Positions 39,445-46,568 of a stretch of DNA of 46,568 bases are shown here, piece by piece. Every line of letters begins with the position of its first letter. The first letter of the stretch is position 1. Location of the stretch: the NCBI GenBank assembly GCA_016874035.1, contig VGVM01000015.1:1-46568 (forward strand). The letters are read 5' to 3'. The stretch comes from Gemmatimonadota bacterium. Its GTDB lineage: Bacteria; Gemmatimonadota; Gemmatimonadetes; Gemmatimonadales; Gemmatimonadaceae. Below the pieces are notes generated by a model. It was given only the letters and a program-made list of their open reading frames with translations. It did no database searches and was not told where the DNA came from. Both the position numbers and the translations under genes were made by a program.

Positions 39445-39945
39445 ATGGCCAAGGACGCATCTTTTGACGTCTCGACCGGCGTCAACCTGCAGGAAGTGGA
39501 CAACGCGGTGAACCAGGCGACCAAGGAGGTCGCCCAGCGTTACGATTTCAAGGACGCCAAGGTCACCATCGAGTTCAAGCGTGCCGAGGGCGTCATCGCC
39601 CTCTCCGCCGACAGCGATATGCGCATGCGCGCCCTCTTCGACGTCGTCCAGGCGAAGCTGATCAAGCGTGGCGTGCCGGTGAAGAACCTCGATGTCGGCG
39701 AGGTCACGCCGGCCGGCGGCGACATCCTCAAGCGGACGGTCACGCTCAAGCAGGCCCTCGATTCCGATACTGCGAAGAAGGTCGCCGCGGCGGTCAAGGA
39801 ACAGAAGTTCAAGAAGGTGACCTGCTCGATCCAGGCCGATCAGGTGCGCGTGTCCGCGCCGTCGCGCGACGAACTGCAGGCCGTCATCCAGTTCCTCCGC
39901 GCCAGCGATTACGGCGTCGAGTTGCAGTTCGGAAACTATCGGTGA
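39445..39945 (+). CDS. yajQ: YajQ family nucleotide-binding protein
   Basis: This 166-residue protein begins MAKDASFDVSTGVNLQEVDNAVNQATKEVAQRYDFKDAKVTIEF, diagnostic of YajQ. Two ferredoxin-like halves are visible, the second with KRGVPVKNLDVGEVTPAGGDILKRTVTLKQ and the final RASDYGVELQFGNYR. Family members bind nucleotides and, in Xanthomonas, cyclic-di-GMP to control transcription factors. No c-di-GMP enzymes are in the window. The rimO gene begins inside its stop (GTGA). Confidence 0.95.
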   Translation: MAKDASFDVSTGVNLQEVDNAVNQATKEVAQRYDFKDAKVTIEFKRAEGVIALSADSDMRMRALFDVVQAKLIKRGVPVKNLDVGEVTPAGGDILKRTVTLKQALDSDTAKKVAAAVKEQKFKKVTCSIQADQVRVSAPSRDELQAVIQFLRASDYGVELQFGNYR

Positions 39946-41321
39946 CCAAGCGCAGTCCCGGCGACCAGCCGACCTTCGCGCTCATCACGCTCGGCTGCGA
40001 CAAGAACACCGTGGACTCCGAGCGCTACATCGGCGCGCTCGTCGAGCACGGCGCCGAGCATGTGCCGGACCCCAGGTCCGCCGACATCGTCATCGTGAAC
40101 ACCTGCGGCTTCATAGACGCCGCCAAGCAGGAGTCCATTGACGCAATCATCGGCGCGTCGAAGGCGAAGGCCCGGGGCAAGGTGGGCGCAGTCGTCGCGG
40201 TCGGCTGCATGGTCCAGCGGCATGAGGCGGAGCTGCGCGAGGCCATCCCCGAGGTGGACCTGCTCCTCGGCGCGGCCGAGTGCGATCAGCTGGTCCCCCG
40301 ACTGATTGACCAGGGTTTGCTCGGCCCGAGCGAAGCCCTGCACCCGGGGACGCGCGTGTATGCCGGTTCGTCGCCGCACGTGCGGTACCTCAAGCTCAGC
40401 GAGGGCTGCGATCACGGCTGCGCGTTCTGCGCGATCCCGCTGATGCGTGGCCGACATCGCTCATTTGCGCTCGCGGATGTCGTCCGCGAAGCGCAGCTGC
40501 TCGAGCTGCAGGGCGCGCGCGAGGTGAACCTCGTCGCGCAGGACCTGGCGCATTACGGGCGCGATCGCCGCGACGGCGTCGGCTTGCCCGAGGCGCTCGA
40601 GGCGCTCGTCCGTGAGACGACGATCCCGTGGATCCGGCTCATGTACCTGTATTCGGCGGGCATTACGCCGCGCCTGCTCGAGGTCATTGCGCGCGAACCG
40701 CGGATCGTGCCGTACCTCGACATGCCAATCCAGCACGCATCGGATCCCGTGCTGAAGCGCATGCGCCGACCGGAGCGCCAGCAGACCATCCGCGACAAGG
40801 TGGCGCGTTTCCGCGCGGCCGTGCCCGGCGTCGCGATCCGAACGACGTGCATCGTCGGGTTCCCGGGCGAAACCGACGCCGATTTCACGCAACTGATCGA
40901 CTTCCTGGAAGAGACGCGGTTCGACCGTGTTGGCGCGTTCACCTATTCGCCACAGGAAGGCACGCGCGCCGCCGAACTCGCGGACGACGTCCCGGATTCC
41001 GTGAAGGCCGAACGACTCGAGCACCTCACGTCGGTCCAGCGCGGGATCACCGAGTCGCGATATGAGGAACGTGTCGGCACGGTGGCGACGGCGCTCGCCG
41101 ACGGCGGCCGCAAGGCGCGGCTGCCTTGGCAGGCGGACGACATTGACGGCATCACGACGCTCGACCGCGCACTCAAGCCGGGAACCCTCGCGACGGTCGA
41201 GGTCACGGGAACCGATGAGTACGACTTCACCGCCCGGGTGATCACGGTGCTGGCGGAACCGGTGGCGGCCGCCCCGAACCGCGCATTGCCGCTCGCACCC
41301 GTGGGCGCGTTCGGGCGGTGA
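39942..41321 (+). CDS. rimO: ribosomal protein S12 methylthiotransferase RimO
   Basis: This 459-residue radical-SAM enzyme starts with GTG overlapping yajQ. The N-terminal MTTase domain carries the auxiliary-cluster cysteines in LGCDKNTVDSERY, VNTCGFIDAAKQESI and VAVGCMVQRH. The SAM cluster is CDHGCAFCAIPLMRG (CxxxCxxC), followed by VNLVAQDLAHYG and PIQHASDPVLKRMRR. The C-terminal TRAM domain ends near TGTDEYDFTARVI. It adds a methylthio group to an aspartate of ribosomal protein uS12. The short Pro/Ala tail after TRAM is unremarkable. Confidence 0.95.
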   Translation: MTKRSPGDQPTFALITLGCDKNTVDSERYIGALVEHGAEHVPDPRSADIVIVNTCGFIDAAKQESIDAIIGASKAKARGKVGAVVAVGCMVQRHEAELREAIPEVDLLLGAAECDQLVPRLIDQGLLGPSEALHPGTRVYAGSSPHVRYLKLSEGCDHGCAFCAIPLMRGRHRSFALADVVREAQLLELQGAREVNLVAQDLAHYGRDRRDGVGLPEALEALVRETTIPWIRLMYLYSAGITPRLLEVIAREPRIVPYLDMPIQHASDPVLKRMRRPERQQTIRDKVARFRAAVPGVAIRTTCIVGFPGETDADFTQLIDFLEETRFDRVGAFTYSPQEGTRAAELADDVPDSVKAERLEHLTSVQRGITESRYEERVGTVATALADGGRKARLPWQADDIDGITTLDRALKPGTLATVEVTGTDEYDFTARVITVLAEPVAAAPNRALPLAPVGAFGR

Positions 41322-42712
41322 ATCGGCGTCACCTGCTGACGGTTGGCGCCGGCTCGGCGCTCCTCGCGGTCGCCGCCTGCGTCACACGACGGGTGCCGGA
41401 CCCCGGGCCGCCGGTGATCAGCTTCCCGGAGACCGCGCGCAACGCGCGCGACTCGGCCGGCCGCGCGACGCGCCCGGGTGCCGAAGTCCCGCCGCGGCTC
41501 CCGCCCGATACCGCGCCTGACCGCGCCCGCGACGGCGACTACGATGTCCGCGTCGCGCTGGACCCGGCGACACCTGTCGCGGTGATCGGTTCGACCGGCG
41601 CGTGGCGACTGTTCGACTGGGACGGCTCGGTGCTGGTGAGAGGGCGCGCGGGCGAGGCGTGGACAATCGAGCGGCAGGGAAATCGCGTACGGGCCGTTTC
41701 GCGCAATCGCTCGGCGACGGCGTGGGTTACGGGTGGCTTGGTCGCGCGGACCGATGGGGCGGGCGCGCTCGTCACCGTCGGGGCAAGGCGCTATCGCGGG
41801 TCGGTGCGCGCGATCCCCACCGACTCCGGCATCGCGGTCGTGAATGTGCTTGCGGTGGAGGAATACCTGCGCGGTGTGGTCCCGCTCGAGATCGGCGTTG
41901 CGCGCCAGGCGAGCGACCAGGCCGCGGTGGAAGCGCAGGCGATCGCCGCGCGCAGTTACACGTGGGTGCGGCTTGCTGCGGCGGGGCGCGGCGGCAGCAG
42001 GGCCGCGCATTACGACATGCTGGCGGGTGTGGGCGACCAGGTGTACGGCGGCGCCGATGCCGAGCGTGCCGACACCGATCGCGCGATCCGGGCAACGGTC
42101 GGCCTCACGCTCAAGTTCGGTGGCCGGGTCGTGGATGCGCCGTATTCATCGGCCTGCGGCGGGTCCACCGCGGCGCCGGATGAAGTCTGGCGGACCGGCG
42201 CCTCGACGTACCTCCGCCGCGTGAGCGACCGCATTCCGGGCGCGGCGGACCGCTACTACTGCGACATCGCACCGCGATTCTCCTGGACGCGCACATTCAC
42301 CGGCGCGGAGCTGGAATCCGCGGTGCGGGCGTATCTCCACCAGTATTCGAGCGCGCCGCAGGGCGGGGCAGGCCGCGTGCGGGGTATCTCAATAGATGCG
42401 CGCACACCGAGCGGGCGAGTCGCCGCCACCTCGTTCGTGACCGAACGCGGGACGTACACGGTCCGCGCCAACGATGTGCGGTCGGTACTGCGCGCGCCCG
42501 GTGGTGAGATCCTGAACAGCACGTATTTTTCGTTGCAGACCGAGGTCGGACGCGATGGCACGCTGCAGCGCGTCGTCCTCACGGGCAACGGCTACGGGCA
42601 CGGCGTCGGCATGTGCCAGTGGGGCGCGATCGGCCGCGCCCGCGCCGGCCAGACCGCCCGCGCTATCCTCGCCGCGTATTTCCCGGGCACGACCGTCGGC
42701 CCTGCGCAGTGA
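41318..42712 (+). CDS. SpoIID/LytB domain lipoprotein
   Basis: GTG 41318 (overlapping rimO) gives 464 residues with a lipoprotein signal (MNRRHLLTVGAGSALLAVAAC; Cys21 after VAA). A Pro/Arg-rich linker and a small beta domain (VRVALDPATPVAVIGSTGAWRLFDWDGSVLV) precede the SpoIID core from about residue 170: VNVLAVEEYLRGVVPLEIG, AVEAQAIAARSYTWVR, YSSACGGSTAAPDEVW and GNGYGHGVGMCQWGAIGRARAG. SpoIID proteins are lytic transglycosylases acting on glycan strands without stem peptides. Here, in a non-sporulating diderm, it probably works on cell-wall remodelling in the periplasm. Confidence 0.9.
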   Translation: MNRRHLLTVGAGSALLAVAACVTRRVPDPGPPVISFPETARNARDSAGRATRPGAEVPPRLPPDTAPDRARDGDYDVRVALDPATPVAVIGSTGAWRLFDWDGSVLVRGRAGEAWTIERQGNRVRAVSRNRSATAWVTGGLVARTDGAGALVTVGARRYRGSVRAIPTDSGIAVVNVLAVEEYLRGVVPLEIGVARQASDQAAVEAQAIAARSYTWVRLAAAGRGGSRAAHYDMLAGVGDQVYGGADAERADTDRAIRATVGLTLKFGGRVVDAPYSSACGGSTAAPDEVWRTGASTYLRRVSDRIPGAADRYYCDIAPRFSWTRTFTGAELESAVRAYLHQYSSAPQGGAGRVRGISIDARTPSGRVAATSFVTERGTYTVRANDVRSVLRAPGGEILNSTYFSLQTEVGRDGTLQRVVLTGNGYGHGVGMCQWGAIGRARAGQTARAILAAYFPGTTVGPAQ

Positions 42713-42716
42713 TCCC

Positions 42717-44012
42717 GTGACCGCCCAACGACGCCTCCTCGCTGTCCTCCTCTGCCTCGCGCTGGGCCGCCCCGGTTCCGCGCAGGCGAGTCCGCAGGCA
42801 CCCATGCCCGCGCGAGTGCCTTCAAGCGTGCCCGCCGAGGATTCCGTCCGCGTCTCGGTGCTCACGTTCGGGCCGGGCGAAATGCTGTTCGATCGCTTCG
42901 GGCACATGGCGATCCGTGTGCGCGATTCCCGCACTGGGCTCGATTCGGCGTACAACTGGGGCATGTACGACTTCAACTCGCCGAACTTCATCGGGCGCTT
43001 CCTGACCGGCGAGACGCAGTACTGGATGGCGGGTTTCCCGACCGCGCTGTTCGTTGACTACTACCGCCGAGCCGAACGCTCCGTGTGGGAACAGGACCTC
43101 GCGCTCGATCGCGTGACGGCCGACTCGCTCGTGGCGTTCCTCCGCTGGAACGCGCAACCGGCCAACAAGTTCTATCGCTACGACTACTACCTCGACAACT
43201 GTGCGACGCGCGTGCGCGACGTGCTCGACCAGATACTCGGCGGCGGGCTGAAGGCACAGATCACCGGCCCCGGCGACGGACGGACCTGGCGCGATGAAAC
43301 GCTGCGGCTCGCGGCGGCGTTTCCGTCCATCGGGCTCGGCATGACCTTCGCTCTGGGGCGTCCCGCGGATGTCCCGCTTACCAAGTGGGAGATGGCCTTC
43401 ATCCCCATGCACCTGCGCGACCAGCTCCGCAGCGTGCGGGTGGGAGAAGGCACAGGGGCGCGGCCGCTCGTGGTCGCCGAGCGCGCGCTGGTCGAGAACG
43501 ACAAGTACAAGGAACAGGCGCACTTCGCGCGCTCGCGGTTCGAGCAGTTCGGTCCGTTCAACAACTTCCTGGTCTTGCTTTACCTGCTGGGCTTTGCCGC
43601 CGTTGGCCTGGGCGCATTGCGCCCGCGCCCGTGGGCGAGGTGGGGGTCCGCCGTGCTCATTTCCGGCTGGCACCTCTTCGCCGGGCTCGCCGGCACACTC
43701 GTGCTGCTCGCCGGCACCATGACACGCCACACCTTCATGGCGCAGAACCCCTCTGTGTTGCTCGGCACCCCCGTGTCACTGTTGTTGGTCCTACTCATTC
43801 CGCTCGCATTCCGCAGGAACGCCTCGGAGCGCACGCGGAAGGCCGCCACCGCGGCCGCCGTGTTTGCCGCGATCGCCGCGCTCTCCACGTTCGGCTTCGC
43901 GCTCGCCGGGCTTGGCACCAGCGGCATTGCCGCCGTGGTGGTCGGGACCATCATGCACGTCGCGGTTTTGCTCGCCACCATGCTGCACATCCACTACCGG
44001 CAGCCCGCATGA
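42717..44012 (+). CDS. DUF4105/Lnb-like periplasmic-domain membrane protein
   Basis: The GTG at 42717, four bases after the SpoIID stop, gives 431 residues with a signal peptide (TAQRRLLAVLLCLALGRPGSAQA). The soluble domain contains VLTFGPGEMLFDRFGHMAIRVRD (His63), YNWGMYDFNSPNFIGRFLTGETQYWMAG and FYRYDYYLDNCATRVRDVLDQ (Cys162); these are the conserved His and Cys blocks of DUF4105. Then come about five membrane helices (285-425). DUF4105 is the N-terminal periplasmic domain of Lnb, recently linked in Bacteroides to N-acylation of lipoproteins in place of Lnt. The His/Cys pair would be catalytic. Functional transfer to this phylum is inferred. Confidence 0.8.
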   Translation: MTAQRRLLAVLLCLALGRPGSAQASPQAPMPARVPSSVPAEDSVRVSVLTFGPGEMLFDRFGHMAIRVRDSRTGLDSAYNWGMYDFNSPNFIGRFLTGETQYWMAGFPTALFVDYYRRAERSVWEQDLALDRVTADSLVAFLRWNAQPANKFYRYDYYLDNCATRVRDVLDQILGGGLKAQITGPGDGRTWRDETLRLAAAFPSIGLGMTFALGRPADVPLTKWEMAFIPMHLRDQLRSVRVGEGTGARPLVVAERALVENDKYKEQAHFARSRFEQFGPFNNFLVLLYLLGFAAVGLGALRPRPWARWGSAVLISGWHLFAGLAGTLVLLAGTMTRHTFMAQNPSVLLGTPVSLLLVLLIPLAFRRNASERTRKAATAAAVFAAIAALSTFGFALAGLGTSGIAAVVVGTIMHVAVLLATMLHIHYRQPA

Positions 44013-44019
44013 CCGCCGC

Positions 44020-45945
44020 ATGACCACGGTCGGCATTGACGTCGGCGGCACGTACACCGACCTCGCAGCCATCGGCAGCGATGGCCGCGTCACCACGCGG
44101 AAGGTGCTGAGCACGCCGCGTGACCAGAGCGAGGGTGTCGCGGCGTCACTCGATGCGCTCGGCTCGGCGAAGGCCGAAGTCACCCGCATCGCGCATGGGA
44201 CAACGGTGGTGACGAACCTGCTGCTCGAGCGCACAGGCGCGCGCGTCGCGCTCTGCGCCACTGCCGACGCCGCCGACCTCCTCGAGCTGCGCCGCCAGGA
44301 GCGAGCGGGACTCTACGACCTGTCGCGCCAGCATCCCGCGCCGCTCGCTGCACAGGCCGATGTCATTCCCGTAAACGAGCGCATCGGCCCCGAGGGCATT
44401 CGCGCGCCACTGACACCGGAAGAGTGCACGCGAGTCGCCGAGGCCATTGCGGCCGTGGCACCGGATATCGTGGTGGTCTCGCTGCTGCACGCCTACGCGA
44501 ACCGCGCACACGAGCAACAGCTCGCCGCGGCGATCGCGCGGCGGAATCCCAAGGTGGACGTCGTGTGCGGTGGCGATGTGCTCCCCGAGATCCGCGAGTA
44601 CGAACGCACGACCACGGCGGTCGCCGAAGGCTACGCGCGGCCCCGCGTGCGTACGTACCTGAGTCACCTCACGTCGCGCCTTGCTGAACGTGGGCTGCCG
44701 GCGCCCGGCGTGATGACCAGTGGCGGCGGCATGCTTCCCGCCGACGCGGCCGCCACACGTGCGGCGTCGCTTGCGCTCTCTGGCCCTGCCGGGGGCGTGG
44801 TGGGCACGGCTGCCGTCCTCCGCGCACTGGGGATCGCCGATGCGCTCGCGATTGACATCGGCGGCACCAGCGCCGATGCCGGCCTCGTGCTCGGCGGCCA
44901 ACCGCTGGTCGAGCCCGGCGGTTCCGTTGCGGGTGTGCCGATCTCGCTCCCGCGCGTGCTGGTCGAGACGGTGAGCGCCGGCGGCGGGAGCATCGCCTGG
45001 ATAGACGACGGCGGCGCGCTGCGCGTCGGCCCGCGCAGCGCGGGCGCCGTTCCGGGTCCGGTCGCGTTTGGGCGCGGCGGTACCGAGCCCACGGTGACCG
45101 ACGCCCACATCGTGCTCGGCCGGCTCGATGCCGCCACGCTCTCAGGCGGCGTGACGCTGCAGCCGGAGGCGGCGCGAGCCGCCGTTGCCGCGCTCGCCAG
45201 GAAGCTCGGCGCCACGCCCGAACGCACGGCCGCGGCGATCATCGCCATCGCGGATGCCTCGATGGCGCGCGCGCTGCGGCGCGTGAGCGTCGAACGCGGC
45301 ATTGACCCGCGTCGCTGCGCGCTCGTCGGCTTTGGGGGCGGTGGTCCGCTCCACGCGTGCGGGCTCGCCGAGTTGCTTGGCATGACCCGCGTGATCGTGC
45401 CGCCGCACGCCGGTGTGCTGAGCGCGCTGGGCTTGGCGATCGCGCCGGAACGCCGCGAGGCGGCGACCAGCGTCATGCGCGCCGCCGGGTCGCTCGCGCG
45501 GCGCGATCTTGACCGCCTCGTCGCCGACCTCGCGCAGCGCGCGGCCTCCGCAATGGGCAAGCATCGCGTCGAGGCGCGCGCGCGTGTGCGCTACGAAGGG
45601 CAGGGGTACGAACTCGATGTTCCCGTGAAGCGGGGCGACAGTGGCGATGCCATCGCGCGCCGTTTTGCCACGGTTCACAACGCCCGCTACGGATTCACGA
45701 TGACGCGTGATGTGGAAGTCGTCGCCATGCGCGTGGCGGCGATCGGCCCGGAAACGCGCGTGAAGTTCGGCCCGCGTGCCGCGCCGCGGAAAGCGAAAGC
45801 CGCTGCGGGCACGAGGCAGCCGAAGCAGCGGCCAGCTGTTCGCGGCCCGCACGTGGTCACGCTCGACGATGCGACCATGGTCGTCTCGCGCGGCTGGACG
45901 GCGACCCCGCTGCCGATCGGCGGCTGGATGGTCGAGCGCACATGA
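44020..45945 (+). CDS. hydantoinase/oxoprolinase family protein, subunit A
   Basis: The ATG at 44020, 7 bases after the preceding stop, gives 641 residues. The N terminus TTVGIDVGGTYTDLAAIGSDG is the acetate/sugar-kinase-like ATP loop of HyuA. It is followed by IAHGTTVVTNLLLERTGARVAL, GPAGGVVGTAAVL, AIDIGGTSADAGLV and VGFGGGGPLHACGLAELLGMTRVIVPPHAGVLSALG. These ATP-dependent amidohydrolases open cyclic amides such as hydantoins or 5-oxoproline, or carboxylate ketones, with subunit B. The gene overlaps subunit B by four bases. The substrate cannot be told. Confidence 0.9.
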   Translation: MTTVGIDVGGTYTDLAAIGSDGRVTTRKVLSTPRDQSEGVAASLDALGSAKAEVTRIAHGTTVVTNLLLERTGARVALCATADAADLLELRRQERAGLYDLSRQHPAPLAAQADVIPVNERIGPEGIRAPLTPEECTRVAEAIAAVAPDIVVVSLLHAYANRAHEQQLAAAIARRNPKVDVVCGGDVLPEIREYERTTTAVAEGYARPRVRTYLSHLTSRLAERGLPAPGVMTSGGGMLPADAAATRAASLALSGPAGGVVGTAAVLRALGIADALAIDIGGTSADAGLVLGGQPLVEPGGSVAGVPISLPRVLVETVSAGGGSIAWIDDGGALRVGPRSAGAVPGPVAFGRGGTEPTVTDAHIVLGRLDAATLSGGVTLQPEAARAAVAALARKLGATPERTAAAIIAIADASMARALRRVSVERGIDPRRCALVGFGGGGPLHACGLAELLGMTRVIVPPHAGVLSALGLAIAPERREAATSVMRAAGSLARRDLDRLVADLAQRAASAMGKHRVEARARVRYEGQGYELDVPVKRGDSGDAIARRFATVHNARYGFTMTRDVEVVAMRVAAIGPETRVKFGPRAAPRKAKAAAGTRQPKQRPAVRGPHVVTLDDATMVVSRGWTATPLPIGGWMVERT

Positions 45946-46568
45946 CTCGCAAGTCATTCGATCCACTCGCACTCTCGGTCATGTCCAACGCGGTCGCCAT
46001 GATCGCTGAGGAGATGGGGACCGTGCTCGAGCGCGGGTCGCTGTCGCCGAACATCCGCGAGCGGCGCGATGCATCGTCGGCGATCTTCGATGCGTCGGGC
46101 CGGATGATCGCCCAGGCCGCGCACATCCCGGTGCACCTCGGCGCGATGCCGGAGTCCGTGCGCGCCGTCATCGCGCGAAAGCCGCAGCCGGGCGATCTCT
46201 TCCTGCTCAACAGCCCGTTCGACGGCGGTTCGCACCTCCCCGACCTCACCATGGTTGAGGCGATCTCCTCAGTCCCAACTCGAACGCGTGCCGCGCAACG
46301 CGGAACGCGAACCGTTAGTAGCCGTTCAATCATCGGCTTCTCCGCCGTCCGCGCCCACCACGCCGACGTCGGCGGCATGAGCCCCGGTTCGATGCCGCAG
46401 GGTGCGTCCGAACTCGTGCAGGAAGGCATCCACCTGCCGCCCGTGCGCCTCGCGCCCGGTGGCGTGCTCGATGAGGCGCTGCTCGAGTTGATCCTCGCGA
46501 ACGTGCGAACGCCGGCCGAGCGGCGCGGCGACCTCGACGCCCAGCGCGGCGGCTGCGCTGCCGGCGCG
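45942..46568 (+). CDS. hydantoinase/oxoprolinase family protein, subunit B (N-terminal part, runs off window)
   Basis: ATG 45942 (ATGA overlap with subunit A) opens 209 residues reaching the window edge. It begins TRKSFDPLALSVMSNAVAMIAEEMGTVLERGSLSPNIRERRDASSAIFDASGRMIAQAAHIPVHLGAMPES, typical HyuB, and has the PGDLFLLNSPFDGGSHLPDLTMV and RAHHADVGGMSPGSMP motifs. Between TMV and the IIGF strand there is an unusual extra segment (EAISSVPTRTRAAQRGTRTVSSRS) of about 14-18 residues, Arg/Thr/Ser-rich, with different base composition. Most relatives have a short turn there. The frame stays open. Confidence 0.88.
   Translation, partial: MTRKSFDPLALSVMSNAVAMIAEEMGTVLERGSLSPNIRERRDASSAIFDASGRMIAQAAHIPVHLGAMPESVRAVIARKPQPGDLFLLNSPFDGGSHLPDLTMVEAISSVPTRTRAAQRGTRTVSSRSIIGFSAVRAHHADVGGMSPGSMPQGASELVQEGIHLPPVRLAPGGVLDEALLELILANVRTPAERRGDLDAQRGGCAAGA
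46285..46309 (+). repeat. imperfect hairpin within the extra segment of subunit B
   Basis: CGCGTGCCGC (46285-46294), loop GCAAC, GCGGAACGCG (46300-46309): nine of ten pairs match. The neighbouring AACGCGGAACGCGAACCG has a near-repeated unit ACGCGGA/ACGCGAA. It could be a small mobile palindromic element inserted in frame. Confidence 0.4.

Noticed and set aside
1-46568. tRNA, rRNA, CRISPR arrays, insertion sequences, prophage
   Set aside because: No cloverleaf, rRNA-like block, spaced direct repeats, transposase or phage gene was found by reading; a covariance search was not possible.

Overview
The window is GC-rich (roughly two thirds G+C by eye), gene-dense, and codes on both strands in long runs of overlapping genes. 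It probably comes from a diderm soil or sediment bacterium, most likely Gemmatimonadota. Supporting features are a TonB-dependent vitamin B12 receptor, many signal peptides and lipoproteins, a short primary-type sigma factor without region 1.1 (as in Bacteroidota), and a GC-rich ECF-sigma / VIT-vWA / Ser-Thr kinase repertoire. The phylum call is an inference from gene content, not a match. I saw no rRNA, tRNA, CRISPR array, IS element or phage gene.

Layout. (1) 1-1345, minus strand: the end of a secreted-protein operon, with a PA-domain M28-type peptidase cut by the window edge. (2) 1459-12191, plus strand: a ten-gene catabolic operon. It encodes a fused flavin monooxygenase/old-yellow-enzyme reductase, SDR, MarR regulator, two crotonases, acyl-CoA dehydrogenase, aryl-CoA ligase, Rid-family protein, hotdog thioesterase and exported amidohydrolase. 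The set fits aerobic CoA-dependent anthranilate (2-aminobenzoate) degradation. It has a promoter, a candidate MarR operator and a terminator. (3) 12198-22118, minus strand: an SOS-type mutagenesis region. imuA-imuB and dnaE2 each carry the same direct-repeat box upstream, but four unrelated membrane/exported genes separate them. Downstream of dnaE2 are a membrane protein, an unannotated 44-residue ORF, a LemA protein and a lipoprotein. (4) 22190-28574: a lower-GC outer-membrane-like protein with a possible frameshift in its signal peptide, ComM/YifB (plus strand), then an operon of VIT/vWA protein, ECF sigma factor and anti-sigma factor (minus strand) with an ECF-like promoter. (5) 28665-30924, minus strand: a btuB-type receptor under a well-formed cobalamin riboswitch. 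(6) 31006-36205: a transmembrane Ser/Thr kinase divergent from larE, followed by an NtrX-like sigma-54 activator between two small membrane proteins. (7) 36218-46568, plus strand: aldehyde dehydrogenase, signal peptidase I, primary-type sigma factor, YajQ, RimO, SpoIID-like lipoprotein, a DUF4105/Lnb-like membrane protein, and hydantoinase/oxoprolinase subunits A and B (B cut by the window edge).

The most notable observations are the shared direct repeat (TTCGG-N6-TTCGG, 11-bp period) upstream of imuA and dnaE2, a candidate SOS operator unlike the common LexA boxes; the anthranilyl-CoA operon with its Rid protein, atypical crotonase and possible deformylase; the Lnb-like lipoprotein acylation candidate; and several start codons placed 6-7 nt after a -10-like hexamer, suggesting leaderless mRNAs.
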